A program made the translations under genes and the position numbers. From Rhodospirillales bacterium (GTDB lineage: Bacteria; Pseudomonadota; Alphaproteobacteria; Acetobacterales; Acetobacteraceae): a DNA stretch of 64,000 bases. Shown one piece after another: positions 8,172-15,825 of this stretch. The DNA lies in the NCBI GenBank assembly GCA_025352565.1, contig JANXTF010000128.1, forward strand, positions 1 to 64,000, in the 5' to 3' direction. Every line of letters starts with the position of its first letter. Position 1 is the stretch's first letter. Below the pieces are notes generated by a model. It saw only the letters and a list, made by a program, of their open reading frames with translations. It was not told the origin of the DNA and ran no database searches.

Positions 8172-8657
8172 ATGGCCGAGACCAAGAAGAAATCGGGGCT
8201 GATCTCCCACGGCATCGCGTCGCAGAACCGCCGCGCGCGCTTCGACTACACGATCAAGCAGACGGTCGAGGCCGGCATCGTACTGAAGGGCCCCGAGGTG
8301 AAATCCCTCCGCCTGGGGCGCGCGAGTCTCGCCGAGGCATGGGCCGGAGAGCGGGAAGGGGAGTTGTTCCTGTTCAACGCCTACATCCCCGAATACCAGG
8401 GCGGCCTGCTGTCGCGCTTCGAGCCGCGCGCGCCGCGCAAGCTGCTGGTCAAGCGCAAGGAGATGGGCACCCTGCTCGGCGCCGTCGCGCGCGATGGCGC
8501 CACGCTGGTGCCGCTGCAGATCCACTTCAACGACAAGGGCCTGGCCAAGGTTCTTCTGGGTCTCGGCGAGGGTCGCAAGAACGTCGACAAGCGCCACGCC
8601 ATCGCCGCGCGCGACTGGCAGCGCGACAAGGCGCGGCTGATGCGGGCAAAGGGGTGA
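8172..8657 (+). CDS. smpB: SsrA-binding protein SmpB
   Basis: Binds tmRNA and brings it to stalled ribosomes for trans-translation. 161 residues with the conserved SHGIASQNRRARFDY opening, the GIVLKGPEVKSLR segment, AYIPEY and a basic C-terminal tail (IAARDWQRDKARLMR), which occupies the empty mRNA channel. Length is normal. It lies directly behind dapA. No tmRNA gene is visible in the window. Confidence 0.96.
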   Translation: MAETKKKSGLISHGIASQNRRARFDYTIKQTVEAGIVLKGPEVKSLRLGRASLAEAWAGEREGELFLFNAYIPEYQGGLLSRFEPRAPRKLLVKRKEMGTLLGAVARDGATLVPLQIHFNDKGLAKVLLGLGEGRKNVDKRHAIAARDWQRDKARLMRAKG

Positions 8658-8658
8658 C

Positions 8659-9534
8659 GTGCGGTCGCGCCGCCGCCTGATCGGTGCGGCGATCGCCTTA
8701 TTGTCGCTCGCGAGCTGCGGCACGACACGCGCCGTGATCGGGCGGGCGCAGGCCCTGGTCGGCGGCCCGTCGGATATCGTGCGCATTCCTGACCAGGATC
8801 AATACGGCCAGCCCTTCGCGCTGGAAGCCCGGCTGTGCCGCCCGCGCGGCGCCTCGCCCGCGCCCGTGGCGGTGCTGAACCACGGGCCGGCCAGCTGGGC
8901 ACTCCTCGCCGATATGCGCCCGCTCGCCTGCACCGACCCGGCGGTCGCGTGGTTCACCGCCCAGGGCTACATCGTGCTGCTCCCGATGCGGCGCGGCTTC
9001 GGGGCGAGCGGCGGCGACTGGGCAGAAAGTCCCGGACCCTGCGCCAGCCCCGACTACGCCGCCGCCGCCCAGGCCGGCGCCCACGACATCGCGCTCGCGG
9101 TCGGTTTCGCCAGGACGCTTCCCGGCCTGCGCCCCGACCCGCCCGTGGTCGTCGGCTGGGACAGCGGCGCGCTCGCGACCCTGGCCTACGCCGCCGCCGC
9201 CTTGCGCGGCACCAAGGCGGTCGCCATGGCGCCGGCCATCGGCACTTTGGGCGGGGCAGGGGCCGGGCATGTCTGCCGCCCCGACCTGCTGGTCGAGGCC
9301 GCCGGCCGGCTCGGCGCCACCGCCCGCATCGCGACGCTTTGGGTGGTCGCGGGCAATGACGGCTTCATCCCGCCCGAACTCGCCACCGACATGGCCGCCG
9401 CCTTCCGCGCCGCCGGCGGCAAGGCCGCGCTGGAGCTGCCCGAGACCTCGCTGCCAGAAGGCCACGACCTGTTCTTCGCCCCAGCCGGCGTGGCAATCTG
9501 GGGGCCGATCGTCCAGCGATTCCTGCGCTCGTGA
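8659..9534 (+). CDS. Secreted alpha/beta-hydrolase-like lipoprotein with Asp at the nucleophile position
   Basis: 291 residues. A lipobox-like LASC (about residues 17-20) follows a hydrophobic N-terminus, so it is probably a periplasmic lipoprotein. It is a clear paralogue of the next gene, and both have the dienelactone-hydrolase-like fold. The nucleophile elbow here reads GWDSG at 166-170 where the paralogue has GQSSG, putting Asp168 where a Ser is expected. The acid (Asp234 in GNDGFIP) and His269 (EGHDLFF) are present. Asp nucleophiles occur in haloalkane dehalogenases and epoxide hydrolases, so the protein may have a changed reaction or be inactive. GTG start at 8659, one base after the smpB stop. 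Confidence 0.75.
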   Translation: MRSRRRLIGAAIALLSLASCGTTRAVIGRAQALVGGPSDIVRIPDQDQYGQPFALEARLCRPRGASPAPVAVLNHGPASWALLADMRPLACTDPAVAWFTAQGYIVLLPMRRGFGASGGDWAESPGPCASPDYAAAAQAGAHDIALAVGFARTLPGLRPDPPVVVGWDSGALATLAYAAAALRGTKAVAMAPAIGTLGGAGAGHVCRPDLLVEAAGRLGATARIATLWVVAGNDGFIPPELATDMAAAFRAAGGKAALELPETSLPEGHDLFFAPAGVAIWGPIVQRFLRS

Positions 9535-10358
9535 AGCCGGGCGCGCTGCTGCTCGGGTTGCTCGTGCTCGCGATGCCGGCGCGGGCCGCCGAGACCGCGC
9601 TTCGCATCCCCTTCACCGACGAGCAGGGCCACCACGGCGAACTCGCTTCACGCCTGTGCCGACCGCCCGGCCCCGGACCCTTCGCGCTCGTGGTCATCAA
9701 CCACGGCGCGCCCCGCGCGCGAGGCGACCTCCCGCGCCTCGTCCCCGCATCCTGCCAGTCGGTTCCCGCCAAGTGGTTCCTGACGCGCGGCACCGCCGTT
9801 TTGTTCGCATTGCGGCGCGGCTTCGGCACTAGCACCGGCACCATGGCGAGCAGCGGCCTGTGCGCCCAGGCCGATTTCGCCGGCGCCGGCCGCGCCGAGG
9901 CGCGCGACGTGGCCGCCATCGTCGCCTTCGGCCGCAATTTGCCCGCCATCCTGCCCGACCGCATCGTCGTCATCGGCCAATCCAGCGGCGGCTTCGCGAC
10001 GCTGGCCTTCGACGCGATGCCGCACCCCCCGGTCTCCGGCATCATCATCATGGCCGGCGGCCGCGGCGAGCGCCCCGGCGAGGATTGCAACTCGGCCCTG
10101 CTGGTCGACGCCGTGGCCGGCTTCGGCGCCATTTCGCGCACCGACATGTTGTGGATTTATGCGCGGCGCGACCCGTCCTTCGGCCCCGCGCTGGCCACCG
10201 AGATGCACCAGGCCTTCACGGCGGCGGGCGGTTCGGCCCGGCTGGAGCAGCCGGATTTCGACGGCCCGAACCCGCACCAGATGCTGTATTCGCCGCTCTG
10301 GGTGAAAATTTGGGCGCCGCTTTTCGACCGCTATCTCGCCGCACGCCCCCGTCGTTAG
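9531..10358 (+). CDS. Secreted alpha/beta hydrolase
   Basis: 275 residues with a Sec signal peptide (MKPGALLLGLLVLAMPARA). Dienelactone-hydrolase-like serine hydrolase: nucleophile elbow GQSSG at 149-153 (Ser151), acid in YARRDPSFG and a His in NPHQM near the C-terminus. It is the tandem paralogue of the upstream gene and overlaps its stop (GTGA), so the two are made together, one with Ser and one with Asp at the active-site elbow. Substrate unknown. The protein would act in the periplasm. Confidence 0.82.
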   Translation: MKPGALLLGLLVLAMPARAAETALRIPFTDEQGHHGELASRLCRPPGPGPFALVVINHGAPRARGDLPRLVPASCQSVPAKWFLTRGTAVLFALRRGFGTSTGTMASSGLCAQADFAGAGRAEARDVAAIVAFGRNLPAILPDRIVVIGQSSGGFATLAFDAMPHPPVSGIIIMAGGRGERPGEDCNSALLVDAVAGFGAISRTDMLWIYARRDPSFGPALATEMHQAFTAAGGSARLEQPDFDGPNPHQMLYSPLWVKIWAPLFDRYLAARPRR

Positions 10359-10366
10359 GAAACCCC

Positions 10367-10450
10367 ATGGCACCCCTCCGCTTCCTCGGCATCTCCGGCA
10401 GCCTGCGCGACATCGCGCTCGATGACGACGATGCCCGCCTCGCCGCCTGA
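10367..10450 (+). pseudogene. Stub of an NAD(P)H-dependent FMN reductase gene
   Basis: A 27-codon frame begins MAPLRFLGISGSLR, the signature opening of NAD(P)H-dependent FMN reductases (phosphate-binding loop GSLR), then continues with 13 unrelated-looking acidic residues and a stop. Family members are about 170-200 residues. It looks like a gene deleted after its first 14 codons, or fused to a short remnant. It sits in the convergent gap before the phosphatase gene at 10505. Confidence 0.6.
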
Positions 10451-10504
10451 ACCGGACGGCCGTCTGCCACCCGTCAAACCTTCATCCACGCGCCCGCAAA
10501 CCCA

Positions 10505-11209
10505 TCACCCATCCCCCGGAATATCGATCCAAGACAAATGCCCCCCCTTGCCCGCCCCCGTATCCAGGAACACCGCCGTCCCCCCCTGCGCGTTTTGCCG
10601 CACATAAGGCCGCCCATCCGTACTCCGCCGGTCATGCCCGCAATACACCGTCAGCCCCTCCGGAATCCGATCCACCCAGCGCAGGCTGCGCTCCGGGTAG
10701 CCGTCGGCCTGCACGCGCCCCGTTGGCTCGCCATACAGCGCGCGGGCCAGCACGCCATGCACGCGGCCTTCGGGCACCGGGGGCGGGTCGCTGTCCAGCA
10801 TCGCGGTGTGGAAGCCGCCATGCACGAACAGCATCCGCCGCTCCGGCTCGCACCCGTGCGGCACCCAGGCCGGGGCGCGGGCCAACTCGTGCAGCGCCCG
10901 CGCCCGCAGCGCGTCGTCGAGCTGCGACAACGTGCGGGTCAGTGCCTCGTCGATCCGCACCAAGCTCCCGGCCAGCGCGCGCTTCAGCTTCAAATCGTGG
11001 TTGCCGAGCAAAAATAGCCCGCGCCCCTCGTCGATCAGCCCGAACATGATCCGCAACGCCGCGGCACTGTCCGGGCCGTTGTCGATCAGGTCGCCCAGTT
11101 GCAGCACGAACAAATCGGTCGCGGCGGCGGCGGCGAAGGCCCGCGCGTCGCCATGCACGTCGCCCACGATCCGGATGCCCCGGCCACGCGGAATGCGCGG
11201 ATGCATCAT
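10505..11209 (-). CDS. PPP-type metallophosphoesterase (ApaH/PrpA-like)
   Basis: 234 residues with the two-metal phosphoesterase motifs in order: GDVHGD near residue 16, GDLIDNGPDS near 42, GNHDLKL near 67, then VHGGFH and CGHD. The GDxxDxGPDS form fits the PPP family (bacterial serine/threonine phosphatases and diadenosine-tetraphosphatase relatives) rather than UDP-sugar hydrolases. ATG at 11209 overlaps the stop of the GPH transporter gene (ATGA), making it the last gene of the run that includes the photolyase. Natural substrate unknown. Confidence 0.85.
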   Translation of the reverse strand: MMHPRIPRGRGIRIVGDVHGDARAFAAAAATDLFVLQLGDLIDNGPDSAAALRIMFGLIDEGRGLFLLGNHDLKLKRALAGSLVRIDEALTRTLSQLDDALRARALHELARAPAWVPHGCEPERRMLFVHGGFHTAMLDSDPPPVPEGRVHGVLARALYGEPTGRVQADGYPERSLRWVDRIPEGLTVYCGHDRRSTDGRPYVRQNAQGGTAVFLDTGAGKGGHLSWIDIPGDG

Positions 11210-12540
11210 GCGGCGGCCCGGGGGACAAGGATTCGCGCGCGGATGCGGGCCTGTTCGGCCGCGTCGATCGGGAACCGCCACACCAGCCGCACCGCGCCCA
11301 GCTTCAGCAGCACCGGAACGAGGCAGTACAGCACGATGAGAGTATCGAGCTGCACCGCGTCGTGCTCGCCGCCGGCCTGGAACCCGACCAGTCCCAACAC
11401 GCCCAGCCCGACACCGGCGGCCAGCGCCGTGCCCGCCTTCTGCGCCATGGTCCATGCGGCAAAGAACAGCCCGGCGCGCTGCTCGCCCGAGTTCGCCTCG
11501 TCCAGCTCCACCACATCGGCCTGCATGGCGGGCGGCAGAGCGAGGTCGGCCCCCAGCCCGGCGCCGCTGGCGAGGCACACCGCGCCGAACAGCCACACAT
11601 CGCCCGGCCCCAGCAGCAGCACCGGCAGGAACGCGGCGGAGGACCACAGCATCGCGACCGCCCATGCCCGATGCTTGCCAAGCCGCCGCGCAAGCCAGGT
11701 CCAAAACGGCACGAACGCGATCCCGGCCAGGAAATACGCCAGCAGCAGCTGCCCCGTCGCCTCCGGCGCACGCAGCAGGTCGCGGCACAGCAGCACGAAC
11801 AGCACCGCCGGCAGCCCGTTGGCCACCCCGTTCACCAGCCACGCCCCCAGCAGCAGCCGGAACGGCAGGTTCGCCCAGGCCGCGCGCAACGCCACCCCGA
11901 TGCTGGCGGGCGCGGCAGCCACGCGCAGCACGGGCTCGGGCACGCCGCGCAGCAGCCAGACGAGGGAAGGGAGCGCGAGCACGCAGGTCATGACAGCCAG
12001 AACGTGCAAGATGGCATCCGGCTGCACCAGCCCGAGCGCCGCCGGCACGATCGCCGATGCGGCCACTCCCAGCAGCGTGCCGGTCTCGCGCCAGGCGGCG
12101 ATCCGGGTGCGCTCGCCATACTCCGGCGACAGCTCCGCCCCCCAGGCCTGCCAGGGGAGCGAGATCATGCTCCAGGCCAGCGTCACCAGCGCATAGCCTG
12201 CGAACAGATCGAGCGCACCTGCCCCTTGCCGCGGAAAAAACAGCAGCGCGCCGCCCACAAGCCCCACCGGCACGCCCGCCGCGATCACCGGCCGCCGCCG
12301 CCCGAAACGGCTCCGAAGCCGGTCCGACACGCGGCCGATGGTCGGGTCGAACACCACGTCGAGCAGCCGCACCGAGGCCAGCACCAGCCCCACGCTCGCC
12401 AGACTCAGCCCCATCTGGCCGCTCCAGAACGGCGGCAGATACACGGCCAGCGGCAGCCCCAGCAGCGCCAGAGAGACCGACGGCGCCGCATAGGCCAGCA
12501 GATGCGGCCAGGAGAGCGGCCGGGAAAGCCGGGGCGTCAC
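11206..12540 (-). CDS. GPH-family (MelB-like) major facilitator transporter
   Basis: 444 residues, about twelve membrane segments. The cytoplasmic loop motif DPTIGRVSDRLRSRFGRRRP matches the glycoside-pentoside-hexuronide:cation symporter family. The start is GTG at 12540, overlapping the stop of the cyclopropane-type methyltransferase gene. Related transporters of unknown cargo occur beside light- and singlet-oxygen-induced lipid genes in Rhodobacter (the RpoE-ChrR regulon), so a lipid-linked or osmolyte role rather than sugar uptake is possible. That is inference from context. Confidence 0.85.
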   Translation of the reverse strand: MTPRLSRPLSWPHLLAYAAPSVSLALLGLPLAVYLPPFWSGQMGLSLASVGLVLASVRLLDVVFDPTIGRVSDRLRSRFGRRRPVIAAGVPVGLVGGALLFFPRQGAGALDLFAGYALVTLAWSMISLPWQAWGAELSPEYGERTRIAAWRETGTLLGVAASAIVPAALGLVQPDAILHVLAVMTCVLALPSLVWLLRGVPEPVLRVAAAPASIGVALRAAWANLPFRLLLGAWLVNGVANGLPAVLFVLLCRDLLRAPEATGQLLLAYFLAGIAFVPFWTWLARRLGKHRAWAVAMLWSSAAFLPVLLLGPGDVWLFGAVCLASGAGLGADLALPPAMQADVVELDEANSGEQRAGLFFAAWTMAQKAGTALAAGVGLGVLGLVGFQAGGEHDAVQLDTLIVLYCLVPVLLKLGAVRLVWRFPIDAAEQARIRARILVPRAAA

Positions 12541-13763
12541 ACGGCCGTGAGCACGATTTGCCCCACGTCGGTCCAGCCGGCGCGGAACCCGGTCTCGCAA
12601 TAGGCGAGGTAGTATTCCCACAACCGCTTGAACCGCCCGTCATACCGTGCCCGGCGCGAGATCACGCGCGGCCATGCGGCCTGGAACGCCAGATGCCAGC
12701 GATGCAGCGTCTCGGCGTAGTCCTGCCCGAACCAGTGTTCGCTGTGCCAGCGCAGCCCGGCATTGGCGATCTGCGTCCGCAGCCCGCTCGGGCTTGGCAA
12801 CATGCCCCCCGGAAAAACGTGCCGCTGAATGAAGTCCGCGGTGCGGCTGTAATCGGCGAACAGCCTGTCGGCGATGGTGATGGTCTGCAATCCCGCCAGC
12901 CCGCCCGGCGCCAGCCGGTCGCGCAACGTGGCGAAATAGGCCGGCCAGAACGCCTCGCCCACCGCCTCGAACATCTCGATCGAGGCGATGCGGTCGAATG
13001 TGCCGGTCACGTCGCGGTAATCCTGCAGCCGCAGCTCGACCAGATCGGACAGGCCGGCCGCCGCCATGCGCGCCTGGGCGTATTCCAGCTGCGACGGCGA
13101 CAGCGTGATCCCGGTCACGCGGCAGCCGTAATCCCGTGCGGCGATTTCGGCGAAGCCGCCCCAGCCGCAGCCGATTTCCAGCACATGCAGCCCCGGCCGC
13201 AGCTCCAATGCGTCGCACATGCGCCGGACCTTGCGCGATTGCGCGTCCTCCAACGTCTCCTCCGGCGAGGCGAACAGCGCGCTCGAATACGACATCGAGG
13301 GGTCGAGCCACGCGGCATAGAACTCGTTACCCAGATCGTAATGCTCCATGATGTTGCGGCTGGCGCCCTTGCGGGTGTTCGGCTTCAGCCGGTGCAGCAG
13401 GCGTGAGAACGCCCGGATCCAGGGGCGCCCGGCCAGCAGCTTCTCCCACTCCGCCTCGTTGGCGGCCGCCACCGCCATCACGCCGCGAATATCCGGGCTT
13501 TCCCACCAGCCCTCGATATAGGCCTCTGCCAGCCCAAGGCTGCCGCCCGTCACCAGCCGGCTGACCGCGCGCGCGTCTTTCAGCGCCACCGTCGCCACCG
13601 GGAAGGGCGAGCGTGCCACCCGGTGGGCGCTGCCATCCGGCATCACCACGGTGAGCGTGCCGACACGGATCATGTGTGCGAGGCGAAGCGCCAGCCGCAG
13701 CCGGCGGTCGCGCGGCAAAGCGGGGATGGCGGCCGGCATCGTCGCGGCGTCGATCATGGTCAT
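12537..13763 (-). CDS. cfa: Cyclopropane-fatty-acyl-phospholipid synthase family methyltransferase
   Basis: SAM-dependent enzyme that adds a methylene or methyl group to the double bond of an unsaturated phospholipid acyl chain. 408 residues: an N-terminal lipid-binding region, then the EHYDLGNEFY signature, the SAM motif LEIGCGWGG near residue 190, and the C-terminal WEYYLAYCETGFR helix. ATG at 13763 overlaps the DUF1365 stop (ATGA). Next to DUF1365 and a flavin oxidoreductase, it may be the methylase of a furan- or branched-chain fatty-acid pathway (UfaM-like) rather than a plain cyclopropane synthase. Confidence 0.9.
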   Translation of the reverse strand: MTMIDAATMPAAIPALPRDRRLRLALRLAHMIRVGTLTVVMPDGSAHRVARSPFPVATVALKDARAVSRLVTGGSLGLAEAYIEGWWESPDIRGVMAVAAANEAEWEKLLAGRPWIRAFSRLLHRLKPNTRKGASRNIMEHYDLGNEFYAAWLDPSMSYSSALFASPEETLEDAQSRKVRRMCDALELRPGLHVLEIGCGWGGFAEIAARDYGCRVTGITLSPSQLEYAQARMAAAGLSDLVELRLQDYRDVTGTFDRIASIEMFEAVGEAFWPAYFATLRDRLAPGGLAGLQTITIADRLFADYSRTADFIQRHVFPGGMLPSPSGLRTQIANAGLRWHSEHWFGQDYAETLHRWHLAFQAAWPRVISRRARYDGRFKRLWEYYLAYCETGFRAGWTDVGQIVLTAV

Positions 13764-14527
13764 GCGCGCACCTCCAGCGCTTGTTTCGATGGTTCGGGAA
13801 CAGGGTGATAGCGGGCGCCCTTCAGCCATAATCGCAAGGCCTGCCAGTGGATCGCGGCCACCACCTTCAGCGGCATCAGCGGCATCGCGGCCACCAGCCG
13901 CAGCACGGTCGCGGTCGTGAACGGCCGCGCCCGCAGCCTCATCGTCGCCGTCATCCGCACTGCCCCGCGCGTGCCATAGCGGATCGTCATCGTGAAATCG
14001 CCGCCGGGTTTCACGAAATCCGGCGGCGAGAAGGCGAAGCGGTAACCGCCCGCCATATCGAAGAAAGGCGACACATGCAGCCGCTTCTGGGCGGACTGGC
14101 GGATCGGGGCGGTGCCCGCCTCGACCGGCAGCACGTACGCGGTCTGGCCGCCGAACGTGTTCTTCACCTGATGGATCACCGCACCCAGCCGTCCGGCCGC
14201 GTCATGGCAGAAGAAGAACGCGATCGGGTTGAACGCGAAGCCGGCCACGCGCGGAATGAACATGAAGCGGATGCTGGCGGAAAACGCCCCAAGCCCCGCG
14301 CCATCCAGCATTTCCGCCACCCAGGGCCGCAAGCCCGTGCCGTCGCGCGGCCCATGGTCCCGGTCATACAGCGCGAGCAATCCGCGCCTGTTGTGGCCGA
14401 ACAGGCGGGACGCCGGCAGATCATGCAGATCGACCGACAGCATCCACATCCGGTAGCCGAAGCCGTGGCGGAACGGCGTGAAGCGGCGATGCGTCACCGC
14501 ACCCACATGCAGCAACGCCGCGCTCAT
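13760..14527 (-). CDS. DUF1365 family protein
   Basis: 255 residues, typical for DUF1365. Conserved blocks visible: VTHRRFTPFRHGFGYRMWML at the N-terminus, FNPIAFFFCHD near the middle, and a hydrophobic C-terminal segment. DUF1365 genes almost always neighbour a flavin amine-oxidase-like protein and a cyclopropane-type methyltransferase, as here. In Rhodobacter this gene group belongs to the singlet-oxygen response and has been linked to methylated or furan fatty acids; the exact step is not something I can read from the sequence. ATG at 14527 overlaps the preceding stop. Confidence 0.9.
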   Translation of the reverse strand: MSAALLHVGAVTHRRFTPFRHGFGYRMWMLSVDLHDLPASRLFGHNRRGLLALYDRDHGPRDGTGLRPWVAEMLDGAGLGAFSASIRFMFIPRVAGFAFNPIAFFFCHDAAGRLGAVIHQVKNTFGGQTAYVLPVEAGTAPIRQSAQKRLHVSPFFDMAGGYRFAFSPPDFVKPGGDFTMTIRYGTRGAVRMTATMRLRARPFTTATVLRLVAAMPLMPLKVVAAIHWQALRLWLKGARYHPVPEPSKQALEVRA

Positions 14528-15825
14528 GCCGCCGCCGGCCATGCGGCCGCCTCCCCCACCGGCGCCTCCCATGTCGGGGGGGCGCCAAGCGCCGTCGCCA
14601 CCTGGACCGCCGAGGCGATCCCATCCTCGTGGAATCCCCAGCCGGTCCAGGCACCGGCGAACCACACGCGGTCCACGCCCTGAATGTCTCCCAGCGCCTC
14701 CTGCGCCCGCATCGCGGGACCGTCGAATTGCGGATGGCGGTAATGCTTTTCACACAGCACCTTCGCGGGATCGGGCGCGCGCAACGGGTTCAGCGACACC
14801 AGCAGCGGCTCTCGCGTCGCCATGCCTTGCAGGCGGTTCATCCAATAGGTGAGGCTCACCTGGCGTCCATGGTCGCCGCGCCCGTTGGACAGGTAGTTCC
14901 ACGCCGACCACGCGCCCTTGCGGCGCGGCATGAGCCGCCGGTCGGTGTGCAGCACGGCCACGTTGTCGCGGCACGTGATGGCACCCAGCAATTCGGCCTC
15001 CCGCGCAGTTGGTGCGGCAAGCAGCGCAAGCGTCTGGTCGGCATGGCACGCCATCACGACATGGGCGAATTTCTCCGCACCCGCCGCCGTCGCGACCGCA
15101 ACGCCCTCCGCCCCCCGCGTCACCGAGATGGCGGCCGCTCCGAGGCGCACGTCCGGCAGGTCGCGCAGCACCCGCGCCACGTAGCGGCGCGAGCCCCCGA
15201 CCACGGTGCGCCAGTTCGGCCGGTCGGTCAGGCTCAGCAGCCCGTGATTGTGGAAGAAGCGGGCAAAATGCCGCGCCGGGAAATCCCGCATCCCGGTCAC
15301 CGAGGCTGACCAGATCGCGGCCCCCATCGGCAGCAGATGATCCTCGATGAACGGCGCGCCATAGCGGCGACGGTCCAAAAACTCCCCGAGCGATTCCGTG
15401 CTGGTGCCGCGCAGCAGGGCAGGGGCCTCGCGGTAGAACCGCATCACGTCGCGCAGCATCCACCAGAACCGGGGCCGCAGCATGTTGCGCTTCTGGGCGA
15501 ATAATTGCAGCAATTCGCCGCCCGCATATTCCAGCGCGCCGTCGCCGATCGACACGCCGAACGACATGTCGGAAGCGCGCGTCTCCACCCCAAGCGCGGC
15601 GAAAAAAGCCGTCAGATGCGGGTAGTTGCGGTCGTTGTACACGATAAACCCGGTATCGACCGCGACCTCCGCGCCATCCACCGTCACCAGCTGCGTGTCG
15701 GCATGTCCGCCCGCGCGTGACTCGGCCTCGAACAGCGTCACGTCGTAACGACCGCGCAGCAGCCACGCCGCCGACAAACCGGCGATGCCGGCACCGATCA
15801 CCGCGATGCGGGGCAGGGCGGTCAT
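14524..15825 (-). CDS. FAD-dependent amine-oxidase/desaturase-like oxidoreductase
   Basis: 433 residues. The dinucleotide-binding motif VIGAGIAGLSAAWLL lies at residues 8-22, the second FAD motif FEAESRAGGHA near 33, and the C-terminal FAD contact FAGAWTGWGFHEDGIASA near 390. The family includes flavin desaturases of lipids and carotenoids. It is coupled on both sides, overlapping the photolyase stop upstream and the DUF1365 start downstream. The likely role is oxidation or desaturation of a methylated membrane acyl chain, by analogy with the UfaD/UfaO pathway; this is an inference. Confidence 0.87.
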   Translation of the reverse strand: MTALPRIAVIGAGIAGLSAAWLLRGRYDVTLFEAESRAGGHADTQLVTVDGAEVAVDTGFIVYNDRNYPHLTAFFAALGVETRASDMSFGVSIGDGALEYAGGELLQLFAQKRNMLRPRFWWMLRDVMRFYREAPALLRGTSTESLGEFLDRRRYGAPFIEDHLLPMGAAIWSASVTGMRDFPARHFARFFHNHGLLSLTDRPNWRTVVGGSRRYVARVLRDLPDVRLGAAAISVTRGAEGVAVATAAGAEKFAHVVMACHADQTLALLAAPTAREAELLGAITCRDNVAVLHTDRRLMPRRKGAWSAWNYLSNGRGDHGRQVSLTYWMNRLQGMATREPLLVSLNPLRAPDPAKVLCEKHYRHPQFDGPAMRAQEALGDIQGVDRVWFAGAWTGWGFHEDGIASAVQVATALGAPPTWEAPVGEAAAWPAAA

